A stretch of 37,708 nucleotides of DNA from Asaia bogorensis (GTDB lineage Bacteria; Pseudomonadota; Alphaproteobacteria; Acetobacterales; Acetobacteraceae), in NCBI GenBank assembly GCA_945869965.1, contig CAMBRC010000038.1, forward strand, positions 1 to 37,708, in the 5' to 3' direction. Below the pieces are notes generated by a model. The model searched no databases, was not told where the DNA came from, and saw only the letters and a list, made by a program, of their open reading frames with translations. Of this stretch, positions 30,475 through 37,708 are shown piece by piece. Position 1 is the stretch's first letter, and every line of letters starts with the position of its first letter. The position numbers and the translations under genes are program-made.

Positions 30475-32397
30475 TCAGCCGGGCTGGGGCGCAGTTCCCA
30501 AGCCGCCGGGTGCGGGCGGCATCGGGCGGCCGGAGGACGGGACGGAGGCGCGGCGCGAGTCCGGCGCCGGATCGTCGACGATGATCTTGATCACTTTCTC
30601 GCCGCGCAAGACGGTGCGGATCTCGTCACCCGACAGCGACTCGTGCTCCAGCAGTGCCTTGGCCACGGCGTGCAGGTTGTCGATGTTCTCGGTCAGCAGG
30701 CGCTTGGCGGTGGCATAGGCATTGTCGATGATCGCCTTGATCTCGCTGTCGATCTCGCGCGCGGTCGCCTCGGAGACATTCTTGCTCTGTGTGACGGAGT
30801 GGCCGAGGAACACCTCCTGGCTGTTGTCGCCGTAGGCGATCATGCCGAGCTTCTCGCTCATGCCCCATTCCGCGATCATGCGGCGGGTCTGGTCGGTGGC
30901 CATCTTGATGTCGCCCGAGGCCCCGTTGGAGACCTTGTCCGCACCGAAGATGATCTCCTCCGCCGCCCGGCCGCCCATCGCCATGGTCAGCTCGTCCAGG
31001 CACTTGGCCTTGCTCTTCGAGTAGCGATCGCCTTCCGGCAGGCTCATCACCATGCCGAGCGCGCGGCCGCGCGGAATGATCGTGGCTTTATGGACCGGGT
31101 CGCATTCCGGCAGGTTCATGGCGCAGAGCGCGTGGCCGGCCTCGTGATAGGCGGTCATCTGCTTCTCGGCGTCCGACATGACCAGCGAGCGGCGCTCGGC
31201 GCCCATCATCACCTTGTCCTTGGCGTGCTCGAACTCGAACATCGCAACCACGCGTTTGCCGGTCCGGGCGGCCAGCAGGGCGGCCTCGTTCACGAGGTTG
31301 GCGAGGTCCGCGCCCGAAAAGCCGGGCGTGCCGCGCGCGATCACCTTCGGGTCGACGTCCGACGCCAGGGGCACCTTGCGCATATGGACGCGCAGGATCT
31401 TCTCGCGGCCGTTCACGTCGGGGTTCGGCACCACGACCTGGCGGTCGAAGCGGCCGGGGCGCAGCAGGGCGGGGTCGAGCACGTCCGGCCGGTTGGTCGC
31501 GGCGATGAGGATGACGCCCTCGTTGCTCTCGAAGCCGTCCATCTCAACGAGCATTTGATTCAGCGTCTGCTCGCGCTCGTCGTTGCCGCCGCCGAGGCCG
31601 GCGCCGCGATGGCGGCCGACCGCGTCGATCTCGTCGATGAAGATGATGCAAGGGGCGTTCTTCTTGCCCTGCTCGAACATGTCGCGCACGCGGCTGGCGC
31701 CGACGCCCACGAACATCTCGACGAAATCGGAGCCCGAGATGGTGAAGAACGGCACGTTGGCCTCGCCGGCGATGGCGCGGGCGAGCAGCGTCTTGCCGGT
31801 GCCGGGCGGGCCGACCAGCAGCACGCCCTTGGGGATCTTGCCACCGAGGCGCTGGAACTTCTGCGGGTCCTTGAGGAACTCGACGATTTCCTGAAGTTCG
31901 GACTTGGCCTCGTCAATGCCGGCCACATCATCAAAGGTGATGCGGCCCTGCTTCTCGGTCAGCAGCCGGGCGCGCGACTTGCCAAAACCCATGGCACGGC
32001 CGCCGCCGCCCTGCATCTGACGCATGAAGAACACCCAGACGCCGATCAGCAGCAGCATCGGGAACCAGCTGAGCACATAATGCAGCAGCGGGTTGACGTC
32101 GCTCTCCTCCGGCTTGGCGATAACGCGCACGCCTTTTTCGGTCAGCCGTGAGACCAGCGTAGGGTCTTCCGGCGTGTAGGTCTGGAACTGGCGGCCATCG
32201 GCCATCAGGCCGCTGACGATGCGGCCCTGGATGGTGACGTCACGCACCCGGCCGCCATTCACGTCGGCGAGGAAATCCGAATAGGCGAGCTGTGCCGCGG
32301 GCGAGCGGCTGGAGCCCGGCTGGAACAGGTTGAAGAGCACCACCAGCAACAATGCGATGATGACCCAGAGTGCCAGATTGCGGCCGAAATTGCTCAT
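30475..32397 (-). CDS. ftsH: ATP-dependent zinc metalloprotease FtsH
   Basis: FtsH is the membrane AAA+ protease that degrades damaged membrane proteins and regulatory substrates. The 640-residue chain has membrane segments at about 8-25 and 108-125 around a periplasmic domain, Walker A GPPGTGKT at 196-203, Walker [12 protein letters not shown] at about 251-261, the second region of homology [18 protein letters not shown], and the zinc site HEAGH at 418-422. The C-terminus is a Pro/Gly-rich tail. The start ATG 32397 is preceded by AGGGAATG. It lies downstream of tilS and directly before folP. Confidence 0.97.
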   Translation of the reverse strand: MSNFGRNLALWVIIALLLVVLFNLFQPGSSRSPAAQLAYSDFLADVNGGRVRDVTIQGRIVSGLMADGRQFQTYTPEDPTLVSRLTEKGVRVIAKPEESDVNPLLHYVLSWFPMLLLIGVWVFFMRQMQGGGGRAMGFGKSRARLLTEKQGRITFDDVAGIDEAKSELQEIVEFLKDPQKFQRLGGKIPKGVLLVGPPGTGKTLLARAIAGEANVPFFTISGSDFVEMFVGVGASRVRDMFEQGKKNAPCIIFIDEIDAVGRHRGAGLGGGNDEREQTLNQMLVEMDGFESNEGVILIAATNRPDVLDPALLRPGRFDRQVVVPNPDVNGREKILRVHMRKVPLASDVDPKVIARGTPGFSGADLANLVNEAALLAARTGKRVVAMFEFEHAKDKVMMGAERRSLVMSDAEKQMTAYHEAGHALCAMNLPECDPVHKATIIPRGRALGMVMSLPEGDRYSKSKAKCLDELTMAMGGRAAEEIIFGADKVSNGASGDIKMATDQTRRMIAEWGMSEKLGMIAYGDNSQEVFLGHSVTQSKNVSEATAREIDSEIKAIIDNAYATAKRLLTENIDNLHAVAKALLEHESLSGDEIRTVLRGEKVIKIIVDDPAPDSRRASVPSSGRPMPPAPGGLGTAPQPG

Positions 32398-32526
32398 TCC
32401 ATTCCCTGGCCATGATGGCCCCATAGTCGCCGCCGTCGCACGGCGGGTCCTCGATAACATAGGATGCTTTCACACTCCTTGCACCCCCGCCGACAGCACA
32501 GCGTCGCTTTTGCCGCAATCGGGCGG

Positions 32527-33795
32527 TCAATTCGGCAGGAAGGGCGCCGCCGCCAGCACCATGGCGGGGCGGAAAACCGCATCCAGCCGGTCAAGCGTGG
32601 CGACATCTGCGCCGCCGAGCGCCGGCACAGCCACGACCTGTCCGTCGCGCCGCAGCGCGGGCAATGTCCGAAGCACGGCAGATGGCCAACCGGCCGCCCG
32701 GCGCCATCGGGCGGCATCGTCGCCGAGCGAGCCCAGCGTCGTGCCCGGTTTCGGCCGCGCGTCTGGCGACAGGCGAAACCGGCCATCCCACATGGCGAGC
32801 GGGCGCGCCACCACCGGGGGCTGCATCGCCGCGACCTCGCGCACCACCAGCCAATCGCCCGCCTGCCCGGCGCGGCCGGCCGGCAACAGCCGCGCACCTG
32901 CCAGGGTTGCCGCGTGCGGCGCCGCGGCAAGGCGCGCAACGGCGTCGCTGGCGACGGGATAGCGCCGGCCGGAAATGGTGCACAGCAAGGCCGAGAGCGC
33001 CACCGCCGAGAGCGCACCGGCCGTCAGGACCGCCCAGCCGGCCGGATGCAGGCGCACCCGGCCCGCCAATTCCGCGGCAATGTCGCGGTCAACTTCCGCG
33101 CGGGCAATTCCATAGCCACGGGCGTCGTCGCACAAGCCTGTCACCACCGCACCCTCGCCGGCGGGATCGTTGATGTCATGGCGCAACCGGGCACGCAGGG
33201 TCGCGAGGTCGTGGTTCGAGGGGTCTTCCACCCAGTCCAGCCCATCGGCGCGCAACAGCGCCCGCAACCGGCCGGGCGGCTCGGCGAGCAGGGGGCGCAA
33301 CAGCCGGACTGCCGGCCGCTCGACCAATGCCGCCATGCAGGCGAGCCCGCGCCCGCTGCTGCCGGCCGCCGTCCGCATGCGCAGCGTTTCCGCTTGGTCG
33401 CCGGCGTGATGACCCAGCAACAGATGCAGAATGCCGCGCGCGGCACAGGCCGCCTCCAGCGCCGCATAGCGTGCCGTCCGTGCCCGCGCCGCCAAGCCGG
33501 GACCATGCGGCAAGCCGTCCAATCTGATCTTGTTCGCCGCGATGCCACGCCCGTTCAGCCGTGCCACGGTCAGGGTCGCCTCGTCCGCCGAGCCGGGCCG
33601 CAAGCCGTGATCCACCACTATGGCAAGCAGGCTGCCGCCCTGCCCGTGTGCCCAATCGCGCGCCAGCAGGGCCAGCGCCATGCTGTCCGCACCTCCCGAC
33701 ACCGCCACCGCAAGCGCCGGCGCCGGTTCGAACGGCGCCAGCCGGGCCATGTTGGCGCCGAAGCGGTGGCGCAGCCCGGCTGCGTTCAGCGGCAC
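32527..33795 (-). CDS. tilS: tRNA(Ile)-lysidine synthase TilS
   Basis: TilS converts the C34 of tRNA-Ile(CAU) to lysidine, so that the tRNA reads AUA rather than AUG; it is essential. The 422-residue protein has the PP-loop SGGADS at 33-38, HGLRPGS, a GHHAGDQAET segment, and RPLL and DPSN motifs typical of the N-terminal domain. The C-terminal half is divergent. The start is inferred as GTG 33795, within the last unit of a tandem repeat; ATG 33750, 15 codons on, would still keep the catalytic loop. Translation may depend on reinitiation through the repeat. Confidence 0.9.
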   Translation of the reverse strand: MPLNAAGLRHRFGANMARLAPFEPAPALAVAVSGGADSMALALLARDWAHGQGGSLLAIVVDHGLRPGSADEATLTVARLNGRGIAANKIRLDGLPHGPGLAARARTARYAALEAACAARGILHLLLGHHAGDQAETLRMRTAAGSSGRGLACMAALVERPAVRLLRPLLAEPPGRLRALLRADGLDWVEDPSNHDLATLRARLRHDINDPAGEGAVVTGLCDDARGYGIARAEVDRDIAAELAGRVRLHPAGWAVLTAGALSAVALSALLCTISGRRYPVASDAVARLAAAPHAATLAGARLLPAGRAGQAGDWLVVREVAAMQPPVVARPLAMWDGRFRLSPDARPKPGTTLGSLGDDAARWRRAAGWPSAVLRTLPALRRDGQVVAVPALGGADVATLDRLDAVFRPAMVLAAAPFLPN

Positions 33796-33940
33796 CCGGC
33801 GTGTTGCCGCATCAGCGGCACCCGGCGCGTTGCCGCATCAGCGGCACCCGGCGCGTTGCCGCATCAACGGCACCCGGCGCGCTGCCGCATCAACGGCACC
33901 CGGCGCGCTGCCGCATCAACGGCACCCGGCGCGCTGCCGC
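33789..33940 (-). repeat. 26-bp tandem repeat with a TGATG relay across the cpoB/tilS junction
   Basis: Five complete 26-bp units start at 33789, 33815, 33841, 33867 and 33893, followed by 22 bases of a sixth. On the minus strand a unit carries the last cpoB codons (RQRAGCR) and a TGA. At 33916, 33890, 33864, 33838 and 33812 TGA overlaps ATG as TGATG, so the units form head-to-tail ORFs of eight codons plus stop (27 nt, minus one overlapping base, equals the 26-bp period). GTG codons also recur every 26 bp at 33925, 33899, 33873, 33847, 33821 and 33795, the last being the tilS start. Confidence 0.92.
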
Positions 33941-34758
33941 GCCGCCACGATTGGCTCCTTGAGATCGGCGCGCGGATTCGGGAATTCGGCCTTCAGCTTG
34001 TCCAGCGTGGCACAGGCCGCCCGTTTTTCGTTGATGGCATTCAGCGAGTTGGCCAGCCCGAGCAGCGATGGCTGTGCGTTCACCCCGATCTTGTTGCGGT
34101 TATAGGTGTCGTCGTAGGCCACCGCGGCGCCCTGAAAGTCACGCTTGCCGGCCAGGGTCTGGGCCAGCAGAAACTGCGCATCGACAGCACGCGGCGAGCG
34201 CGGAAACGCCAGGACCTCGCGTGCCGCGGCCTCGGCGGCAGGGTAGTCGCGCCGCGCCAGGGCGGCATTGCCTTCCTGCATTGCCACTTCCGGCGTGCGC
34301 CGCGTGGCGGCCCCGGCTGCGGGGCCGGGAGCGGCGGCCGATGGCGGTGCGGGCGGGCGGGTCGCGGCCCCTGCCCCGCTGCCCAGCTTGAAGTTCAGGT
34401 CGTCGAGGTCCTTCTTCAACTCGTCGCCCTGGCGCTGGCGGGCGTTGTCGACCTCATCCAGGCGGCCCTGCATGCGGCGGACCTGCTCTTCCAATTGGCT
34501 GACCCGCTCCAGCAATGCGGCGGTCATGTCGCCACCGCCGGCGCCGGATGGGCTGGACGGACGCGCGAAAATGCTGCCGCCGCCGCTGCCGGAATTTCCG
34601 CCGCTGCGCATCTGCTCGCGTAGCGCCTGCACATCGCGGCGCAGTTCCAGCATCTGGTTCTGCAACTGGATCGCCTCGCGGCTGTCCAGCTGTGCCCGCG
34701 CCACGCCTGGCACAATCAGCCAGAATGACACCAAGGCGACCACCGCAAGCCTGCTCAT
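33916..34758 (-). CDS. cpoB: Cell division coordinator CpoB (YbgF)
   Basis: CpoB is the periplasmic Tol-Pal partner that coordinates outer-membrane constriction with peptidoglycan synthesis. The 280-residue chain has a signal peptide (residues 1-22, ending GVARAQ). Next come a coiled-coil region (QLQNQMLELRRDVQALREQM and LLERVSQLEEQVRRMQGRL), an Ala/Pro-rich linker, and a TPR-like C-terminal domain (AMQEGNAALARRDYPAAEAA onward). The start is ATG 34758, with GAGGCG upstream; GTG 34773 with GGGAGAG is an alternative. Its last codons and stop lie in the tandem repeat leading to tilS. A terminator separates it from pal. Confidence 0.9.
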   Translation of the reverse strand: MSRLAVVALVSFWLIVPGVARAQLDSREAIQLQNQMLELRRDVQALREQMRSGGNSGSGGGSIFARPSSPSGAGGGDMTAALLERVSQLEEQVRRMQGRLDEVDNARQRQGDELKKDLDDLNFKLGSGAGAATRPPAPPSAAAPGPAAGAATRRTPEVAMQEGNAALARRDYPAAEAAAREVLAFPRSPRAVDAQFLLAQTLAGKRDFQGAAVAYDDTYNRNKIGVNAQPSLLGLANSLNAINEKRAACATLDKLKAEFPNPRADLKEPIVAARQRAGCR

Positions 34759-34891
34759 CCACGCCTCGTTCACACAAGCTCTCCCTCAACATCGGCGGCA
34801 ATACGCACGGCGCCGTGCGGCGACTATCGCGCATGGATCGCCAAAACGGAACGCCGCGCTCAACACGACCCAACAGGCCAGGGGCGCAAAA

Positions 34892-34922
34892 CAAAACCGG
34901 CGACCCGAAGGCCGCCGGTTTC
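34892..34922 (-). terminator. Rho-independent terminator after pal
   Basis: On the minus strand a stem of about 12 pairs with one mismatch (ACCGGCG core) closes on a TTCG tetraloop, followed by TTTTGTTTTG. It lies about 50 bp after the pal stop, so cpoB probably has its own promoter or depends on readthrough. Confidence 0.85.
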
Positions 34923-34973
34923 ATCGTCAGGTCAACAAGCCGGGGCCAAGACGCCCCGGCGTGCCGGGCAGGA

Positions 34974-35432
34974 TCAGCGAACCGAAGTGATCGCGTTGCG
35001 GTTCTGCGACCAGGCCTGCTCGTTCGAGCCGAGCGCGGTCGGGCGGTCCTTGCCGAAGGAGATGGTGGTGATGCGGCCGGCGGCCACGCCCTTGGCGACC
35101 AGGAAGTCGCGCGCGGCGCTGGCGCGGCGGTTGCCCAGGGCGATGTTGTAGGCCTGGGTGCCACGCTCGTCGCAGTTGCCGGCGACCTGGACGTTGTTGG
35201 CCGACCACTTGGCCAGCCACGCGGCCTGGCGCTCGAGGGTGGTGCGGGCGTCCGAGCGCAGGGTCGAGCGGTTCAGGTCATAAAACACGCGGTCGCCGAC
35301 ATTGGCCACCAAGTCTTCCTGGCTGCCCGGAACCGGGCCCGAGCTCACGGGAGGGGTGGAGGTCGTGGTTTGGTTGGAGCAAGCCGCCAGCAGCGCCACG
35401 GCAGCGAGCGTGCCCAGAATCTTGATGTTCAT
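34974..35432 (-). CDS. pal: Peptidoglycan-associated lipoprotein Pal
   Basis: Pal is an outer-membrane lipoprotein that binds peptidoglycan and TolB. The 152-residue precursor has a lipoprotein signal with the lipobox LAAC, acylated Cys18. A Thr/Ser/Pro-rich linker follows, then an OmpA-like domain (DRVFYDLNRSTL, GNCDERGTQAYNIALGNRRA, ISFGKDRPTALG). In that loop, NCDERG replaces the commoner HTDERG. ATG 35432 has AGGGAT upstream. It follows tolB with a 250-bp gap that may carry its own promoter, and ends before a strong terminator. Confidence 0.95.
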   Translation of the reverse strand: MNIKILGTLAAVALLAACSNQTTTSTPPVSSGPVPGSQEDLVANVGDRVFYDLNRSTLRSDARTTLERQAAWLAKWSANNVQVAGNCDERGTQAYNIALGNRRASAARDFLVAKGVAAGRITTISFGKDRPTALGSNEQAWSQNRNAITSVR

Positions 35433-35591
35433 TCGAGTTGGATCCCTGGAAGGAGTGTGCAGCGTTTGGTGCCCACTGGGCAGACGTCACGGCGGGCGGG
35501 CGGAGAAGCAATTCTGGCCGAAACCGCGGCCAGCGAGCCAAGTATCACGTCACGGACCCCCTCTGGGCCCCCGCCGTGCTCTGTGTGCGGT

Positions 35592-35621
35592 CGATTAGCC
35601 CGTTGAAACGACTGTGGTCAA
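35592..35621 (-). promoter_or_regulatory. Candidate promoter for pal
   Basis: Minus-strand TTGACC (35616-35621) and TAATCG (35592-35597) are 18 bp apart, about 160 bp upstream of pal, in the tolB-pal gap. Support is only consensus fit. Confidence 0.35.
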
Positions 35622-35682
35622 GAACTCGTCGTATGGCGGCGAAACATATCTTCCATGACGTATCGGACATGCATTGCCCCGG

Positions 35683-37095
35683 CTAGCTCGGCAGCGGAGA
35701 CCAGGCAGGGTCGGATGCGTCGGTTGGCGTGGTCAAGACGCGCTCGTTGAAGCCGGTGATGTCGATCGAAACCAGGCGCGACGAGAAACCATTGCCGCGC
35801 GCATCGCGCGCCGCCGTCTCGCGCCAGAACATGATCACACGGCCATTGGGGGCAAAGGTCGGGCCCTCGACGTAGAAGCTTTCGGACAGGATGCGCTCGC
35901 CCGAGCCGTCCGGCCGCATCACGCCAACGGCAAACGTGCCGTCGGTCAGCCGGGTGAAGGCGATCAGGTCGCCGCGTGGCGACCACACCGGGGTGGCGTA
36001 GCGCCCACGGCCAAAGCTGATGCGTTTGCCCGCCCCGCCGCCGGCGCCCATCACATAGATTTGCTGGTCACCGCCGCGATCCGACTCGAACACGATTTGC
36101 TGGCCGTCCGGGCTGTAACAGGGCGAGACGTCGATGGCGCCGCCCGAATCGGTCAGCCGCCGCGGCGCGCCGCCGCCGACGGGGATGACCACGATGTCCG
36201 AGCCGGCGCCGCGGGTCTGCGCCATGATGATGCTGCCGCCATCCGGCGAATAGCGCGGCGACAGGGTGATGCCCTCGAAATTGCCCAGCATCGCCTGGCG
36301 CCCGCTGCTGAGGTCGAAGGTGTAAACGCGCGGCCGGTTGTTCACGTAGCTCATGAAGGCGATCTGGTCGCGCGAGGGGTGGAAGCGCGGCGACAAGGCG
36401 AGCGCGCTGCCATCGGTCAGGAAGCGGTTGTTCTCGCCGTCCTGGTCCATGATCGCCAGCCGCTTGACCCGCCGGTCGCGCGGGCCGGAGCCGGCGATAT
36501 AGACCACGCGGGTGTCGAAATAGCCCTTTTCGCCCAGCAGCCGCTCATAGATCACGTCGCTGATGATGTGGGCGATGCGGCGCCAGTTGGAGAGTGTCGC
36601 GGTGTAGGCCGTTCCCTGGATCTGGGTGCCCGGCAGCACGTCCCACAGGCGGAATTCGACGCGCACGCGGTCGCCGCCCTGGCTGTCGACCTTGCCGGTG
36701 ACCAGCGCCTGGGCGCCGATCACCTTCCAGTTGGCGAAATTCGGCACGTCGCCCGGGTTGGCGGCCACGAAGGCGGCGCGGTCGATGGCGCGGAACAGGC
36801 CGGAGCGGGCGAGGTTGTTGGTGATCACCGCGGCCATGTCGCGGCCGAGCTGCGCGGTTTCGCTGCCGACACCGACCAGGTTTGGGATGGCAATCGGGAT
36901 CGGGTCGACCTTGGCGCGGTCGACGGTGATCTCCGCCGTTTGCGCGCGCGCGCCGTTGGGCAGGATCAGGCCGGGGCCCGCCAGCAACCCGGCGCCGGCG
37001 GCAACGAGCGCGCGGCGCCCGAAGCTGAGCGGCGGCAGCGGCGTGCGGGTGATCGCGACGTCACCAAGGGCGCGGGGCCCGGGGAAGCTGTTCAT
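35683..37095 (-). CDS. tolB: Tol-Pal system beta-propeller protein TolB
   Basis: TolB is the periplasmic propeller that links Pal to the inner-membrane TolQRA motor. The 470-residue chain has an N-terminal export signal, an N-terminal domain (VDPIPIAIPNLVG to about residue 190), and a series of six-bladed propeller repeats seen as SPRFHPSRDQIAFMS, SPRYSPDGGSIIMA, SPCYSPDGQQIVFES and TPVWSPRGDLIAFT. The signal carries an FGRRALVAAG stretch with a twin arginine at 27-28 and a long 26-residue N-region, unlike the usual Sec signal of TolB. The start is ATG 37095. tolA ends 97 bp upstream. Confidence 0.95.
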   Translation of the reverse strand: MNSFPGPRALGDVAITRTPLPPLSFGRRALVAAGAGLLAGPGLILPNGARAQTAEITVDRAKVDPIPIAIPNLVGVGSETAQLGRDMAAVITNNLARSGLFRAIDRAAFVAANPGDVPNFANWKVIGAQALVTGKVDSQGGDRVRVEFRLWDVLPGTQIQGTAYTATLSNWRRIAHIISDVIYERLLGEKGYFDTRVVYIAGSGPRDRRVKRLAIMDQDGENNRFLTDGSALALSPRFHPSRDQIAFMSYVNNRPRVYTFDLSSGRQAMLGNFEGITLSPRYSPDGGSIIMAQTRGAGSDIVVIPVGGGAPRRLTDSGGAIDVSPCYSPDGQQIVFESDRGGDQQIYVMGAGGGAGKRISFGRGRYATPVWSPRGDLIAFTRLTDGTFAVGVMRPDGSGERILSESFYVEGPTFAPNGRVIMFWRETAARDARGNGFSSRLVSIDITGFNERVLTTPTDASDPAWSPLPS

Positions 37096-37192
37096 CGGCT
37101 GTTTCTCTTCTGGGCTGTAGCGAATGTTTCCCTGGCCGGCATTGGTAGCACAGATTCGGGCCGGGCAGACGGGTTGCATATGGGGGCGGTGA

Positions 37193-37708
37193 TCACGGTT
37201 TGAAGCGGAAGGTCAGGATGCCGACCTTTCCCAGCTCGTTGCGCGGGATCGGCAGGTTGGCGCAGCGCGGCGAGAGGATGGCGCGGCGGGCACGCTCGAA
37301 GAAGACGGCGAAGCGCGGATTTCCCATCTTGCCGCGATCGGCATCGCCGACCTCGGCGAGGCGGGCCATGCCGGTCTCATCGAACGTCACGATGACCTGG
37401 ACGGACATGGTTTCCAGGTCGAGCGCGCCGGCATCCTTGAACCAGCACTCGCGCACCCGATCACCGATCGCGCCCTGTTGCTGGGCCGACAGGCTGGCGG
37501 TGATGTCGCCCTGGCGGCTGCCGCCGAGTTGTGGCGCGGTTGCCGCCTGGGGGTTGGGTCGCCCGGTTGGTGGCCGGGTCTGGGGCTGATTGGCGCGCAG
37601 CCGCTCCAGCGTCGCGTTCAACTCACGCGTGTCCGGCGCGGTGTTGGGAGTCGGGTTCGGTTGGGCCGTGCGGCTGGGCGGCGCCGGCGGCGGCGGCACT
37701 GGCGGCGG
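37193..37708 (-). CDS. tolA: TolA, C-terminal part (cut by the window end)
   Basis: The visible part, about 171 residues, is the C-terminal domain of the inner-membrane protein TolA, which spans the periplasm and contacts TolB, Pal and colicin-type proteins. It begins in a Pro/Ala-rich linker (PPPPAPP, PNPTPNTAPDT). A domain follows with DRVRECWFKDAG, SVQVIVTFDETGMARLAEV, and FERARRAILSPRCANLPIP with GKVGILTFRF, the TonB/TolA C-terminal fold. Two cysteines, in ECW and RCANL, likely pair. The 5' end, with the membrane anchor, lies outside the window, where tolQ and tolR would be expected. Confidence 0.85.
   Translation of the reverse strand, partial: PPPVPPPPAPPSRTAQPNPTPNTAPDTRELNATLERLRANQPQTRPPTGRPNPQAATAPQLGGSRQGDITASLSAQQQGAIGDRVRECWFKDAGALDLETMSVQVIVTFDETGMARLAEVGDADRGKMGNPRFAVFFERARRAILSPRCANLPIPRNELGKVGILTFRFKP

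Noticed and set aside
29827-32151. 774-residue plus-strand frame over folP and ftsH
   Set aside because: It is antisense to two certain genes and is His/Asp/Gly/Val-rich, as GC-rich shadow frames are. No domain is recognisable.
33789-33940. CRISPR array
   Set aside because: The units are contiguous, with no spacers between them.
32464-34623. 719-residue plus-strand frame over tilS and cpoB
   Set aside because: Antisense to tilS and cpoB, Arg/Pro/Ala-rich, and it runs through the 26-bp tandem repeat.
35674-37203. 509-residue plus-strand frame over tolB
   Set aside because: Exact shadow of tolB; no motif and no start signal.

Overview
The window comes from a GC-rich alphaproteobacterial chromosome, most likely Acetobacteraceae or a close Rhodospirillales relative. 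This is inferred from the base composition, the Methanosarcina-type SerC paired with SerA, the tolA-tolB-pal-cpoB-tilS-ftsH order, and GTG/TTG starts. I recognise no tRNA, rRNA, CRISPR array, transposase or prophage. About 38 genes cover nearly all of the sequence.

Left part (1-5.5 kb): mobA (molybdenum cofactor) is head-to-head with a short-chain dehydrogenase coupled to a small P-loop kinase. A membrane protein/enoyl-CoA hydratase pair follows, then msrA, a secreted metallophosphoesterase and a hypothetical protein.

Middle part (5.5-19.5 kb): this is a loose catabolic region built around CoA thioesters. It holds two family III CoA-transferases, an AMP-forming acyl-CoA synthetase, an enoyl-CoA hydratase, an MmgE/PrpD protein, an acyl-CoA dehydrogenase, a two-domain VOC protein, an MFS transporter and a solitary molybdenum hydroxylase large subunit of the form II CoxL type. 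Mixed in are a DUF1194 protein and two small proteins of 85 and 46 residues. Uptake and CoA-dependent breakdown of a carboxylic acid is a reasonable inference, but the substrate cannot be read from the sequence.

Right part (19.5-37.7 kb): mainly housekeeping. serC-serA sit behind a possible structured leader. A lysozyme-like protein, a GNAT acetyltransferase, an isolated fliI-type ATPase, an aldose-epimerase-like protein and an exported hypothetical protein follow. Then comes a long minus-strand series, read from the right edge: tolA (cut by the window end), tolB, pal, cpoB, tilS, ftsH, folP, glmM, thiD. It covers envelope maintenance, tRNA-Ile lysidine formation, membrane proteolysis, folate, UDP-GlcNAc precursor and thiamine synthesis.

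The most unusual non-coding structures are four. (1) A 26-bp tandem repeat lies exactly on the cpoB/tilS junction; every unit carries a TGATG stop/start, giving a chain of tiny ORFs between the two genes. (2) A family of AT-rich palindromes includes three identical 38-bp copies, two of which form the ends of a 170-bp inverted-repeat element. (3) A perfect 18-bp palindrome lies in the divergent promoter of the acyl-CoA dehydrogenase and a CoA-transferase. (4) Hairpins lie upstream of serC, one of which covers its ribosome binding site. No clearly new multi-gene defence or biosynthetic system is visible.
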